Shown in pieces: positions 44,802 to 53,173 of a DNA stretch of 64,000 bases. Where the stretch lies: NCBI GenBank assembly GCA_963706425.1, contig CAVPMN010000001.1:868001-932000 (forward strand), given 5' to 3'. The stretch's first letter is position 1, and every line of letters begins with the position of its first letter. The notes beneath the pieces are model-generated. The model was not told the origin of the DNA. It saw nothing but the letters and a program-made list of their open reading frames with translations, and did no database searches. The translations under genes were made by a program, and so were the position numbers. This DNA comes from CAVPMN01 sp963706425 (GTDB lineage Bacteria; Actinomycetota; Acidimicrobiia; Acidimicrobiales; Acidimicrobilacustridaceae).

Positions 44802-45453
44802 CGCGGCCGAGCAGAGCCTCGAGCTCGGCCAGCGCGCCGGCCGGGTCGGTCTCGACCACGATGCCGTGCATCCCCGCCCGCTTCGCGGCGGCCACGTTGC
44901 CCGGGTAGTCGTCGAGGAACACCGCCCGTTCGGCGGCGACCCCACCGAGCAGCTCGAGCACGTGGGCGAAGATGCGCGGGTCGGGCTTGCGCATGCCCAC
45001 CTCGCTCGAGTCGACGACCACGTCGAACAGCTCGTCGACCGGGATCATGGCGCGCCAGTACTCACGGAACTCGACGATGTTGTTGGTGACCAGCGCGGTG
45101 CGATAGCCCTCGGCTCGCAACGCGATGGTGCGCTCGATCACGACCTGACGCAGCCCGCCGTCGGTCGACATGTACTTGAGCATGTCGTAGAGATCGAGAT
45201 CGACACCACGTGTGCGCCCCAACTCGCGGATGGCGGCGCGCGCCGCTTCGAGATCGAGCTCGCCGCGCTCGCATTGATGCCACGGGTGATCGGTGTCGTC
45301 GTCGTAGGGGCCGAACACCACGTGCATGGCGTCCTCGAAGCTCGTTCCCTGCGCCTCGCCTGCGGCCCGCAGCGCCTCGAAGGGCGAGTCGGTGTAGACG
45401 CCACCGAAGTCGAAGACGACCGCTTCGATGGTGGTCGACATCTCGATGGTCAC
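44788..45453 (-). CDS. HAD-superfamily hydrolase
   Basis: A 221-aa phosphatase-like protein. Motif I FDFGGVYTDSP has the second Asp replaced by Gly-Val, as in the epoxide-hydrolase/haloacid-dehalogenase-like subgroup. Motif II is TNNIVEF, motif III Lys in MRKPDP, and motif IV FLDDYPGNVAAAKRAGM. A helical cap lies between I and II. The substrate is not readable. GTG 45453 overlaps the ligA stop (GTGA), so it is coupled to ligA. Confidence 0.8.
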   Translation of the reverse strand: MTIEMSTTIEAVVFDFGGVYTDSPFEALRAAGEAQGTSFEDAMHVVFGPYDDDTDHPWHQCERGELDLEAARAAIRELGRTRGVDLDLYDMLKYMSTDGGLRQVVIERTIALRAEGYRTALVTNNIVEFREYWRAMIPVDELFDVVVDSSEVGMRKPDPRIFAHVLELLGGVAAERAVFLDDYPGNVAAAKRAGMHGIVVETDPAGALAELEALLGRVTPP

Positions 45454-47486
45454 GGCAGCTCCCCTGTTGCGAGCAACGTCTCGAAGCCCGCCTCGTCGAT
45501 GATCGGCACACCCAACTCTTCGGCCTTGGTCAGCTTCGATGCGCCCGGCCCCTCACCCGCGACCACTGCGGTGGTCTTCTTCGACACCGAACCCGGCGAC
45601 TTGCCTCCGTGCGCCTTGATCACCGCCTCGGCCTCGTCGCGGTTGTAGCGCTCGAGGGTGCCGGTGACCACCACCGACAGGCCCGCGAGCGTCTGGGGCG
45701 CATCGACCGTCGTCGGCCCTTCGAGGTTGACGCCGGCCTCCCGCAGCTTCTCGACGATGGCCAGGTTGCCCTCGTCGGAGAACCACTCGTGCACGCTCGC
45801 CGCGATGATGGGCCCGATGCCGTCGACCGCGGCGATCTCGTCGGCCGACGCGGCGATGATGCGGTCGATGTGACCGAAATGCCGGGCAACCGCCTCGGCC
45901 CCTGCCGGACCGAGATGGCGGATGTTGAGGCCGACGAGCAGGTTCGCCAGCGGCCGCTGCTTGGAGGCTTCGATGGCGCTGCGCAGGTTGCTCACCGACA
46001 GCTCGCCGAAGCCCTCGATGCCGCTGAGCCGGTCGAAGTCGAGGAAGTAGACGTCGGCCACATCGCGCGCCATGCCGAGCTGTTGGAAGAGGTGCACGCG
46101 CTGCTCGCCGAGGCCCTCGATGTCCATCGCACCACGCGACGCGAAGTGCTCGATGGCGCCGCCCACCCGCGCCGGGCACAGCTCGTTGGGGCATCGGTGG
46201 TCGGCCTCGCCCTCGGGTCGGACGAGGGTGGTGCCACAGACCGGGCAGTCCGTCGGGAACTTCCAGCGCCGCAACCCCTTGGGCCGATCGGCCAGCACGG
46301 GCCGGAGCACCTCGGGGATCACATCGCCGGCCTTGCGCACGACGACGATGTCGCCGGGCCGCACGTCCTTGGCCTTCACCTGGTCTTCGTTGTGCAGCGT
46401 GGCCACGCCGACCGTCGAGCCGCCGACGAACACCGGCTCGAGCATGGCGAACGGTGTGGCCCGACCCGTCCGCCCGATCGACACCATGATGTCCTTCAGC
46501 AGGGTGGTGCGCTCCTCGGGAGGGAACTTGTAGGCGATCGCCCACCGGGGGGCCTTGCTGGTGGCACCGAGTTGCGTGCGCAGCCCGAGGTCGTCGACCT
46601 TCACGACCACGCCGTCGATCTCGTAGGGCAGCGAGTGCCGGTCGTTCTGCCATCGCTGGCAGAACTCGTAGACGGCCGGCAGGTCGCCGAGCAGGGTGAT
46701 CTCGGGGTTCACCGGGAAGCCGAGGGTGCGCAACCACTCGAGGGTGTCGTGATGCGAGGAGAACTCGGGACCACCGATCACCTCGCCGAGCTGATAGCTC
46801 CAGAACGCCAACTCACGCTGGCCGGTGATCGAGGGGTCCTTCTGGCGCAGCGAGCCGGCCGCGGTGTTGCGGGGGTTGACGTAGGTGCGCAGACCGGCTT
46901 CGGCCTGGTCGGCGTTGAGCTGCTCGAACACGGCGATGGGCATGTAGATCTCGCCGCGCACCTCGACCACCGCGGGCGCGTCTGCGCCCAACCGATTGGG
47001 GATGGCGGCGATGGCCCGGGCGTTGGCCGTGACGTCCTCGCCCACGCGGCCGTCGCCCCGGGTGGCGGCCTGCACCAGCTCGCCGCTCTCGTAGCGCAGC
47101 GACATGGCCACGCCGTCGATCTTGAGCTCGCACACGAACTCGACGCGATGGTTGTCGCCGATCGTGTCGAGCCGCCGTTGCAGGCGATCGCCCCACGCCT
47201 CGAGCTCGCTCTCGTCGAACGCGTTGTCGAGCGACATCATCGGCACGCGGTGCACGATCGGCGCGAAGGTGGTCGACGGCGCACCACCGACGAGCTGGGT
47301 CGGCGAGTCGGGCGTGATCAGGTCGGGGAACTCGTCCTCGAGCGCGCGCAGCTCGCGCACGAGCAGGTCGAAGTCGGCGTCGGGGATCTCGGGTGCGTCG
47401 CGTTCGAAGTAGAGCTGGTTGTGGTGACGGATCTCGGCGCGCAGCTCTTGCACACGCTCGGCGGGATCACGCACGACGTCAGCCAC
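45450..47486 (-). CDS. ligA: NAD+-dependent DNA ligase
   Basis: A 678-aa replicative ligase. An N-terminal Ia domain (HHNQLYFERDAPEIPDADFD) binds NAD+. The adenylated Lys lies in CELKIDGVAMSLRYE, and the OB-fold region includes VKAKDVRPGDIVVVRKAGDVIPEV. A four-Cys zinc finger (CPVCGTT ... CPNELCPAR), HhH repeats and a BRCT domain (LAGLSVVVTGTLERYNRDEA) follow in the usual order. GTG 47486 has TACGAT 6 nt upstream. Confidence 0.96.
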   Translation of the reverse strand: MADVVRDPAERVQELRAEIRHHNQLYFERDAPEIPDADFDLLVRELRALEDEFPDLITPDSPTQLVGGAPSTTFAPIVHRVPMMSLDNAFDESELEAWGDRLQRRLDTIGDNHRVEFVCELKIDGVAMSLRYESGELVQAATRGDGRVGEDVTANARAIAAIPNRLGADAPAVVEVRGEIYMPIAVFEQLNADQAEAGLRTYVNPRNTAAGSLRQKDPSITGQRELAFWSYQLGEVIGGPEFSSHHDTLEWLRTLGFPVNPEITLLGDLPAVYEFCQRWQNDRHSLPYEIDGVVVKVDDLGLRTQLGATSKAPRWAIAYKFPPEERTTLLKDIMVSIGRTGRATPFAMLEPVFVGGSTVGVATLHNEDQVKAKDVRPGDIVVVRKAGDVIPEVLRPVLADRPKGLRRWKFPTDCPVCGTTLVRPEGEADHRCPNELCPARVGGAIEHFASRGAMDIEGLGEQRVHLFQQLGMARDVADVYFLDFDRLSGIEGFGELSVSNLRSAIEASKQRPLANLLVGLNIRHLGPAGAEAVARHFGHIDRIIAASADEIAAVDGIGPIIAASVHEWFSDEGNLAIVEKLREAGVNLEGPTTVDAPQTLAGLSVVVTGTLERYNRDEAEAVIKAHGGKSPGSVSKKTTAVVAGEGPGASKLTKAEELGVPIIDEAGFETLLATGELP

Positions 47487-47492
47487 GGGCGC

Positions 47493-47498
47493 ATCGTA
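47493..47498 (-). promoter_or_regulatory. Leaderless -10 box for ligA (TACGAT)
   Basis: TACGAT on the minus strand ends 6 nt before GTG 47486. Confidence 0.5.
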
Positions 47499-47555
47499 TC
47501 GGCGCGCCTGCGCGCCGAAGCCAGGGCGATCGGCGGGGTCGTGACCAGGACCCGG

Positions 47556-48572
47556 TCACGCTCCGACCGACAGCCGCACCCCGATCGCCTGGTCGTGCAG
47601 CCGCTGGGCCAGCCTGGTGGTGAAGCCCATGACCTGCTCGGCCTGGGTGATGCCGTGGTGCGCCAGACCGCACGCCGGCGTGATCATCGCCTGCGTGCGC
47701 AGACGGCCAGGCTCACAGCCGCCGTTGACCAGATCGCACCACAGCACCGAGAGCTGACGCCAGAGCCGTTCGACGGTGGAACCGATCGGTCGGCCGGTGG
47801 GCACGGCGCCCCACGCCACCCAACCGCCCCGTTCGAGGAAGTCGGCGACCGCGCCGGGCGCCTGGTCGAGTCCCATGTCGAGCGGGGTCGACAGGATCTG
47901 AGGACCGGCCTGCAGCAACAGCCGCCAGTCGGCCGGGCCGCAACAGTGCAGCGCCGTCATGGCGCGCGGCTCGAACACCGCCAGCGCGCTCGACACCAGG
48001 TCGACCGCCTCGACCGGGCCGATCGGGAAGCCGGGGTGCGTGCAGCTGGCGAGGGAGGGCTCGTCGACGAACGCGACCACCTCGGCCTGAGGCACTCGAA
48101 GGGCCACGAGGTCGAGCAACGCGGCGGCGCGCCGACGCACCGCCTCGGCCGAAACCCGGAAGGCCAGCTCGCCGTCGAGCCCGGCGGCGTGCAGAGCAAC
48201 ACCCAAGGTGACAGGACCGGTGACCGAGACCTTGATCGGCCCGCTGCGATCGACGATGGCGGTGAGGAACGCTCGCAGGCCGACGAACGCGTCACCCGCG
48301 AAGGTGAGGTCGTCGAGCGGCGCGTCGGGGTCGATGCGGGCGTGGTCGATGAAGAGCGCGCCGTCGTCGCCGACGTCGATGCCGGCGATGCCGGTCGCGG
48401 CCTGGGCGATCATGCCCTCCCGGCGGGATCGGGCGGGTAACGACGGCGCGAACGGGAGGCGCGGCGCATGGCGAAGGACGAACTCGACGGCCTCGCCGGG
48501 ATCGAAGTGGGGCAGGCTGCCGATGCCGGTCGACAGGCCGACGGGCAGCGCGACCTGCCGCTCGTCAGCCAT
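47556..48572 (-). CDS. Methionine-synthase (MetE C-terminal)-like protein
   Basis: A 338-aa stand-alone protein of the UROD/MetE barrel fold. STGIGSLPHFDP at the start, VTGPVTLGVALHAAG, the metal-type ALHCCGPADW and ITPACGLAHHG (compare the NPDCGL of MetE) point to a zinc thiol site. Stand-alone MetE-like proteins of this size occur in actinobacteria and archaea; archaeal ones transfer methyl from corrinoids. The actual methyl donor and acceptor here are unknown. ATG 48572 has AGGGGGA upstream. It is divergent from the membrane gene at 48642. Confidence 0.72.
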   Translation of the reverse strand: MADERQVALPVGLSTGIGSLPHFDPGEAVEFVLRHAPRLPFAPSLPARSRREGMIAQAATGIAGIDVGDDGALFIDHARIDPDAPLDDLTFAGDAFVGLRAFLTAIVDRSGPIKVSVTGPVTLGVALHAAGLDGELAFRVSAEAVRRRAAALLDLVALRVPQAEVVAFVDEPSLASCTHPGFPIGPVEAVDLVSSALAVFEPRAMTALHCCGPADWRLLLQAGPQILSTPLDMGLDQAPGAVADFLERGGWVAWGAVPTGRPIGSTVERLWRQLSVLWCDLVNGGCEPGRLRTQAMITPACGLAHHGITQAEQVMGFTTRLAQRLHDQAIGVRLSVGA

Positions 48573-48641
48573 CACCAATCCCCCTAGTCCGTGTTCCCAC
48601 CCAGACATTGTCGATCTACGGAATAGCGAGGTCGGGGTGCG

Positions 48642-49583
48642 GTGGGCAAATCTCAGGTCGTGAAACGTGTGGGCGCCTTGCTGGGCCGTTGGGGTGTGGC
48701 CGCCCTCTGGGTCACCCTGCCCGTGGTCGCCGGGCCCACCCTCGCGGACGCGTTCGACCACACCAGCAGCACCTTTTCCACCACCGTCTCGTCGCTGGTG
48801 TGGCTGACATGGGGCGCCGTGCTGGCGGCCAGCCTCGTGCCCCGGGTGTCGACGCTCACGGCCGTGCGCATCGCCGTACCGGCCGCGCCGATCGCCGTCG
48901 CGTGGGCGGCGTTCGCCGTGCCCGACCCCGGTGGCGGCGAGGTGGCGGCGGTGACCATCTCGCTGCTGGCGGCGATCGTCAGCCTGGCGCCTCAGACTGC
49001 CGACCGGTTCATCGACGGCTCGTCGTACGGCATCGAACGCCGGATGGCCCTGCGGGCCCCCGGACAGTTGCTGCTCGGCCCGATCGAGCTGGCGTGGTTG
49101 GTGGTGGTGGTGGCCGTCGCCGCCGGCCCGCTGCTGCTCGCCGACACCCAGTGGGTGGCCGGCGCGCTCGCGCTGCTCATCGGCTGGCCGATCGCGTTCG
49201 TGGGCGTACGGGCCCTGCACAGCCTGGCGCAACGGTGGCTGGTGTTCACCGAAGCGGGCCTCGTCGTGGTCGACCGTTTCGCGTTGGCCGACACGCTGCT
49301 GGCCACCCGGCGCGCCCTCGTGTCGGTGGGCCCTGCGCCGGCCGACACCGACGCGCTCGACCTCACCGTCAGAGCGCTCGGCTTGGCGCTCGAGCTTCGG
49401 TTCGGTGAGGCACAGACCGTGGCGCCGGCCGGCAGGGGGCGCCGTCGGCCCCCGCCGCCTGTGTCGACTCGAGCGGTGCTGGTGTCGCCCACCCTGCCCG
49501 GCCAGGTGCTGACCGAGGCCCGTCGCCGACGGTTGCCGGTTCAGACGGCGATGCCGCCCCCGACCACCTCGTCGTTCTCGTAG
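48642..49583 (+). CDS. Membrane protein of unknown function
   Basis: A 313-aa protein with about six hydrophobic segments in the first 200 residues (for example GVAALWVTLPVVAGPTL, LVWLTWGAVLAASLV, ELAWLVVVVAVAAGPLLLA, GALALLIGWPIAFVGV). A soluble C-terminal part of about 110 residues follows, with ALVSVGPAPADTDALDLTV and a Pro/Arg-rich stretch. No family recognised. GTG 48642 is the first usable start. The 3' end overlaps the convergent mnmA gene by 43 bp. Confidence 0.6.
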   Translation: MGKSQVVKRVGALLGRWGVAALWVTLPVVAGPTLADAFDHTSSTFSTTVSSLVWLTWGAVLAASLVPRVSTLTAVRIAVPAAPIAVAWAAFAVPDPGGGEVAAVTISLLAAIVSLAPQTADRFIDGSSYGIERRMALRAPGQLLLGPIELAWLVVVVAVAAGPLLLADTQWVAGALALLIGWPIAFVGVRALHSLAQRWLVFTEAGLVVVDRFALADTLLATRRALVSVGPAPADTDALDLTVRALGLALELRFGEAQTVAPAGRGRRRPPPPVSTRAVLVSPTLPGQVLTEARRRRLPVQTAMPPPTTSSFS

Positions 49584-50593
49584 AGCACCACGCTCTGCCC
49601 CGGGGCCACGCGCCGTTGCGGCTCGGCCCAGGTGACCCGCACCAGCCGCCCGGCACCCACGCCGGAGCGGCCGACCACGACGTGCGCCGGCTTGGGCTCG
49701 CCGTGGGCCGAGGTCTGTGCGAGGAGCGCGCCTTCGACGATGCGGTCGTTCCACACGACCTGGTCGAGGCACACCTCGGTGGCGAGCAGATCGGCCGGCG
49801 AGCCCACGACGACGGTGGCAGTGGCAGCGTCGACGTCGACCACATACCGAGGCGCCGAGCCGCCCGCCAGGTTGAGCCCCTTGCGTTGTCCGAGCGTCAC
49901 CAGTTCGACGTGATCAACCGCTCCCACCTCGGCTCCCGACCGATCGACCACCCGGCCCGGCCGCAACGGGATGCGGTCGCCGAGAAACGCCTGGCGCCCA
50001 CCGGTGGAGGTGATGAAGCACACGTCCTGGCTGTCGGGCTTGGCCGCGGTGCGCAGACCCAGCCGACCGGCGTGATCGCGCACCTCGGCCTTCGTGAGGT
50101 CGCCGATCGGCAGCAGCACCCGGGCCAATCGGCGCGCATCGAGCATGTAGAGGACGTAGCTCTGATCCTTGCCGACGTCGGCGCCCCGGGCGATGCGTGG
50201 AGCCCCGCCGCGTCGCACCACGCGCGCGTGATGACCGGTGGCCACCGCGTCGAAGCCCAACGCCTCGGCCCGCTGCACGAGCCGGTCGAACTTGAGGTGG
50301 CGGTTGCACTCGATGCACGGATTGGGCGTGCGGCCCGCGACATGTGCGTCGACATAGGGGCCCACGACATACGTCTCGAAGTCGTCGGAGAAGTTGAAGA
50401 CGAGGTGGTCGATGCCGAGATGTTGCGCGGCCCGCCGCGCATCGTCGACGTCGGCGACCGAGCAGCACCCCGAGTCGCTCTCGCCGCCCCACAGGCGCAG
50501 GGTCACCCCAGTGACGTCGTGGCCCTGATCGCGCACGAGCGCGGCCGCGACCGACGAGTCGACACCACCCGACATGCCGACGAGCACCCTCAT
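49541..50593 (-). CDS. mnmA: tRNA-specific 2-thiouridylase
   Basis: A 350-aa enzyme that makes s2U34 in Lys/Glu/Gln tRNAs. The PP-loop GMSGGVDSSVAAAL is at the start, followed by the catalytic Cys in NPCIECNRHLKF and the second Cys in DVCFITSTGG. YVLYMLDARRLARVLLPIGDLTK, HVELVTLGQRKGL and the C-terminal beta-barrel complete the family pattern. It lies 20 nt downstream of the cysteine desulfurase that would supply persulfide sulfur, so the two are an operon. Confidence 0.94.
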   Translation of the reverse strand: MRVLVGMSGGVDSSVAAALVRDQGHDVTGVTLRLWGGESDSGCCSVADVDDARRAAQHLGIDHLVFNFSDDFETYVVGPYVDAHVAGRTPNPCIECNRHLKFDRLVQRAEALGFDAVATGHHARVVRRGGAPRIARGADVGKDQSYVLYMLDARRLARVLLPIGDLTKAEVRDHAGRLGLRTAAKPDSQDVCFITSTGGRQAFLGDRIPLRPGRVVDRSGAEVGAVDHVELVTLGQRKGLNLAGGSAPRYVVDVDAATATVVVGSPADLLATEVCLDQVVWNDRIVEGALLAQTSAHGEPKPAHVVVGRSGVGAGRLVRVTWAEPQRRVAPGQSVVLYENDEVVGGGIAV

Positions 50594-50613
50594 GATCGAG
50601 CCCCGGCCACGGG

Positions 50614-51774
50614 TCAGGTGCCCCGAGGCGAGAACAGCCGCAGGCGCTCGACCGCCGGGGGCAACACCTCGAGGGCCAGATCGACGTCGGCGTCGGTGGA
50701 CGCGTAGCCAAGCGACAACCGCAGCGATCCGGCAGCCAGATGAGGCGGCACACCCATGGCGGCCAGCACGTGCGACGCCTCGAGGGCACCGCTCGAGCAG
50801 GAGGACGCGGCCGACGCGAACACACCCCCCTCCTCGAGCAGGAAGAGCAGGGCCTCGCTCTCGACGTCGGCGATGCAGAGGTGACAGATGCCGGCCACGC
50901 GATCGGATCGATCGGGGCCCGCGGCCCCGCGTGCGACGCCGGTCTCGACCACATCGGGCACGGTGGCCACCAGGCCGTCGGCGAGGCGGTCACGCAACTT
51001 GGTGACCCGTTCCGCCGTGGCGGCCCGCTCGGCGGCGGTGAGGCGCGCGGCGGTGGCCATGGCGACGATGCCGCCGACGTTGTGGGTGCCGCTGCGCCGG
51101 CCCCGCTCCTGGCCGCCGCCGACCACCCGAGGGGCGAGCTCGACGCCGTTGCGCACCACGAGGGCTCCCACCCCCTTGGGCCCGCCGAACTTGTGGGCGC
51201 TGATCGAGATGAGATCGGCCGGGGCGGCGGCGCGCGCCACGTCGAGCCACGAGAACGCTTGCACCGCGTCGGTGTGCAAGACCGCCCGAGGAGCACGATC
51301 GCGAACGACCTCGGCGACTCTGGCCAGAGGTTGCACCGTGCCGATCTCGTTGTTGGCGAGCATCACCGACACGAGGGTGACGTCGTCGTCGAGCACGGCG
51401 GCCAGCGCGTCGAGGTCGACCATGCCGCGCTGGTCGGCGCCAACCACCCGGCCGCCGCGCAACTCGACGGCGTCGAGCACGGCGTGGTGCTCGATGGCCG
51501 AGCACACGACCACCCCACCCCGCCGGTCGTGCACGCCGAGCACGGCCAGGTTGTCGGCTTCGGTGCCTCCACCGGTGAACACCACCTCGCCCGGCTCGGC
51601 ACCCAGCAGCTCGGCGACCACGTCGCGAGCGTCGTCGATCGCCCGGCGAGCGTTGCGGGCGAGCAGATGGGCACCGGACGGGTTGGCGAACTGGTCGGCC
51701 AGAAACGGCAACATGGCGTCGACGGCCTCAGGACGCATGGGCGTCGTGGCCGCGTTGTCGAGGTAGCCGATCAC
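50614..51774 (-). CDS. Cysteine desulfurase (IscS/NifS family)
   Basis: A 386-aa PLP enzyme that removes sulfur from cysteine as a persulfide. It starts with YLDNAATTPMRPEAVDAMLP. ANPSGAHLLARNARRAID, the His in SAIEHHAVLDAV, the PLP Lys in SISAHKFGGPKGVG, RSGTHNVGGIVAMATA, and the sulfur-carrying Cys in ASSCSSGALEASHVL follow. Position directly before mnmA suggests the tRNA-thiolation role of IscS. GTG 51774 has TAGCCT 7 nt upstream. Confidence 0.92.
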   Translation of the reverse strand: MIGYLDNAATTPMRPEAVDAMLPFLADQFANPSGAHLLARNARRAIDDARDVVAELLGAEPGEVVFTGGGTEADNLAVLGVHDRRGGVVVCSAIEHHAVLDAVELRGGRVVGADQRGMVDLDALAAVLDDDVTLVSVMLANNEIGTVQPLARVAEVVRDRAPRAVLHTDAVQAFSWLDVARAAAPADLISISAHKFGGPKGVGALVVRNGVELAPRVVGGGQERGRRSGTHNVGGIVAMATAARLTAAERAATAERVTKLRDRLADGLVATVPDVVETGVARGAAGPDRSDRVAGICHLCIADVESEALLFLLEEGGVFASAASSCSSGALEASHVLAAMGVPPHLAAGSLRLSLGYASTDADVDLALEVLPPAVERLRLFSPRGT

Positions 51775-51781
51775 CGGGTCA

Positions 51782-51787
51782 AGGCTA
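51782..51787 (-). promoter_or_regulatory. Leaderless -10 box for the cysteine desulfurase-mnmA operon (TAGCCT)
   Basis: TAGCCT on the minus strand ends 7 nt before GTG 51774. Confidence 0.55.
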
Positions 51788-51882
51788 CTGGCGAGCGCAG
51801 CCGATCGCCGCCGGCCCCGGGCGCGACACCGGCGGCGGGATCGAGTCCCGCCGCCGGTCACAGGTCGTGAAGACCAGGCTGG

Positions 51883-52215
51883 TCAGGCGACCTTCTGGAG
51901 CGGTCGGTGATGCTCACCGAGCGTCTCGTCGGATGTCGCCGCATCGTGGGTGAGATACCGGAACCCGGCCCGCCACGCCGACGTCAGGCCGGCCACCACG
52001 AAGCCGGTGATCCAGATGCCGAGATCGGCGTTGCGGATGGAGACGTCCCATGCCGCGAACACCGAGTAGTCGAGCAGCCACACACCTCCGACCGCCACCA
52101 CGAAGGTGAGCAGCGAGCGCATCGTGCCCGTGTCCCCGGGCAGGAAGTCGACCACGAAGTCGACGAGCTTGACGGTGGCGAGGGCCAGCAGGGCCAGGAT
52201 TGCGAACTCGTACAT
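51883..52215 (-). CDS. Small membrane protein, unknown function
   Basis: A 110-aa protein with about three hydrophobic segments (FAILALLALATVKLVDFVV, LLTFVVAVGGVWLLDY, GIWITGFVVAGLTSAW) and a polar C-terminal tail. ATG 52215 is preceded by AGGAGG at 8 nt, a clear ribosome binding site that fixes the start. No family recognised. It lies upstream of and divergent from the methyltransferase. Confidence 0.6.
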   Translation of the reverse strand: MYEFAILALLALATVKLVDFVVDFLPGDTGTMRSLLTFVVAVGGVWLLDYSVFAAWDVSIRNADLGIWITGFVVAGLTSAWRAGFRYLTHDAATSDETLGEHHRPLQKVA

Positions 52216-52378
52216 GTCTCGAGCCTCCTGTTGCATGAGGGCGGGCGCCCTCGTGACGGAAGTTGGACAGCTCCTGGACAGGCCATGGTTACCGCCTGCG
52301 GTGTCGATCACGTGGCGGTCTCGCGTCGACCATGACGATCGTGGGGCGAATGTTGCGGACGCGAGCCACACTCTCGCC

Positions 52379-53117
52379 ATGGATCCACTCGGGGTGTCGA
52401 GCTACGGCGACGCGTTCGCCGATGTCTACGACGACTGGTACCGCGATCTCCCACACACCGAGCAGTGCGCCGGCCGCATCGCCGCGCTGGCGGCGGGGCG
52501 CCCCGTGCTCGAGCTCGGCGTGGGCACCGGCCGGTTGGCGCACGCCATCAGCGCGCGGGGCGTCTCTGTCGCCGGCGTCGACGCGTCGGCGCCCATGCTC
52601 GCCAAGCTCCGGGCCAAGTCGGGCGGCAACGATGTCAGAGCGGTGCTGGCCGACATGGCCCGACCTCCGTTCGCCCCGGCGAGCTTCGGCGTCGTGCTCG
52701 TCGCGTTCAACACGTTCTTCAACCTCCGCGACGAAGCGGAACAACGTCGATGCCTCACCAACGCCCGTGCCGTCACCCACCCCGATGGCACCTTGGTGAT
52801 CGAGACGATCGTGTTCCCCGACACGGATCGCCCGGTCCAGGGCGTCGACACTCCGATCATCGAGGTCGACCGGGTCGTGCTCACCGCGTCTCGCCTCGAC
52901 CCCGTCGCCAGGTCGGTGAACGGCCAGCACATCGAGATCACCGAGCAGGGCATCCGCCTACGCCCCTGGCAGCTCCACTACCTGCTGCCCACAGAGCTCG
53001 ATCGCCTGGCGGCCGAGACGGGATGGCACCTGGCCGGCCGCACCGAGGGCTGGGGAGACGAAGCGTTCACCCCGGCCAGCGAGCACCAGGTGTCGATCTA
53101 CCGTCCAGCGCCGATAG
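52379..53117 (+). CDS. SAM-dependent class I methyltransferase (stop codon lost as written)
   Basis: The SAM-binding Rossmann motif I is LELGVGTGRLAHAI near residue 43, followed by the acidic end of strand 2 in GVDASAPML and the post-motif DMARPPFAPASFGVVLVAFNTFFNL, typical of small-molecule methyltransferases. As written the frame runs without a stop into galT. Removing one base near 53110-53112 would end the protein at TAG 53115-53117 (SIYRPAR), giving 245 aa, normal for the family. The substrate is unknown. A true fusion with GalT is less likely because galT has its own promoter box and start. Confidence 0.72.
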
Positions 53118-53159
53118 CAGCCCGGTGCCACCAGAGGTGGCCACGAGGGCGAGGCGCGC

Positions 53160-53165
53160 TAGCGT
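53160..53165 (+). promoter_or_regulatory. Leaderless -10 box for galT (TAGCGT)
   Basis: TAGCGT ends 8 nt before GTG 53174, the same hexamer and spacing as at serC. It argues that galT is an independent gene rather than the tail of a fusion. Confidence 0.55.
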
Positions 53166-53173
53166 CGGCGCCC

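Noticed and set aside
45210..48440. A 1076-codon plus-strand open frame opposite ligA and the MetE-like gene
   Set aside because: It is rich in Arg/His/Asp with no domain or hydrophobic pattern, and lies antisense to two genes with complete family motifs; long antisense frames are expected at this G+C content.
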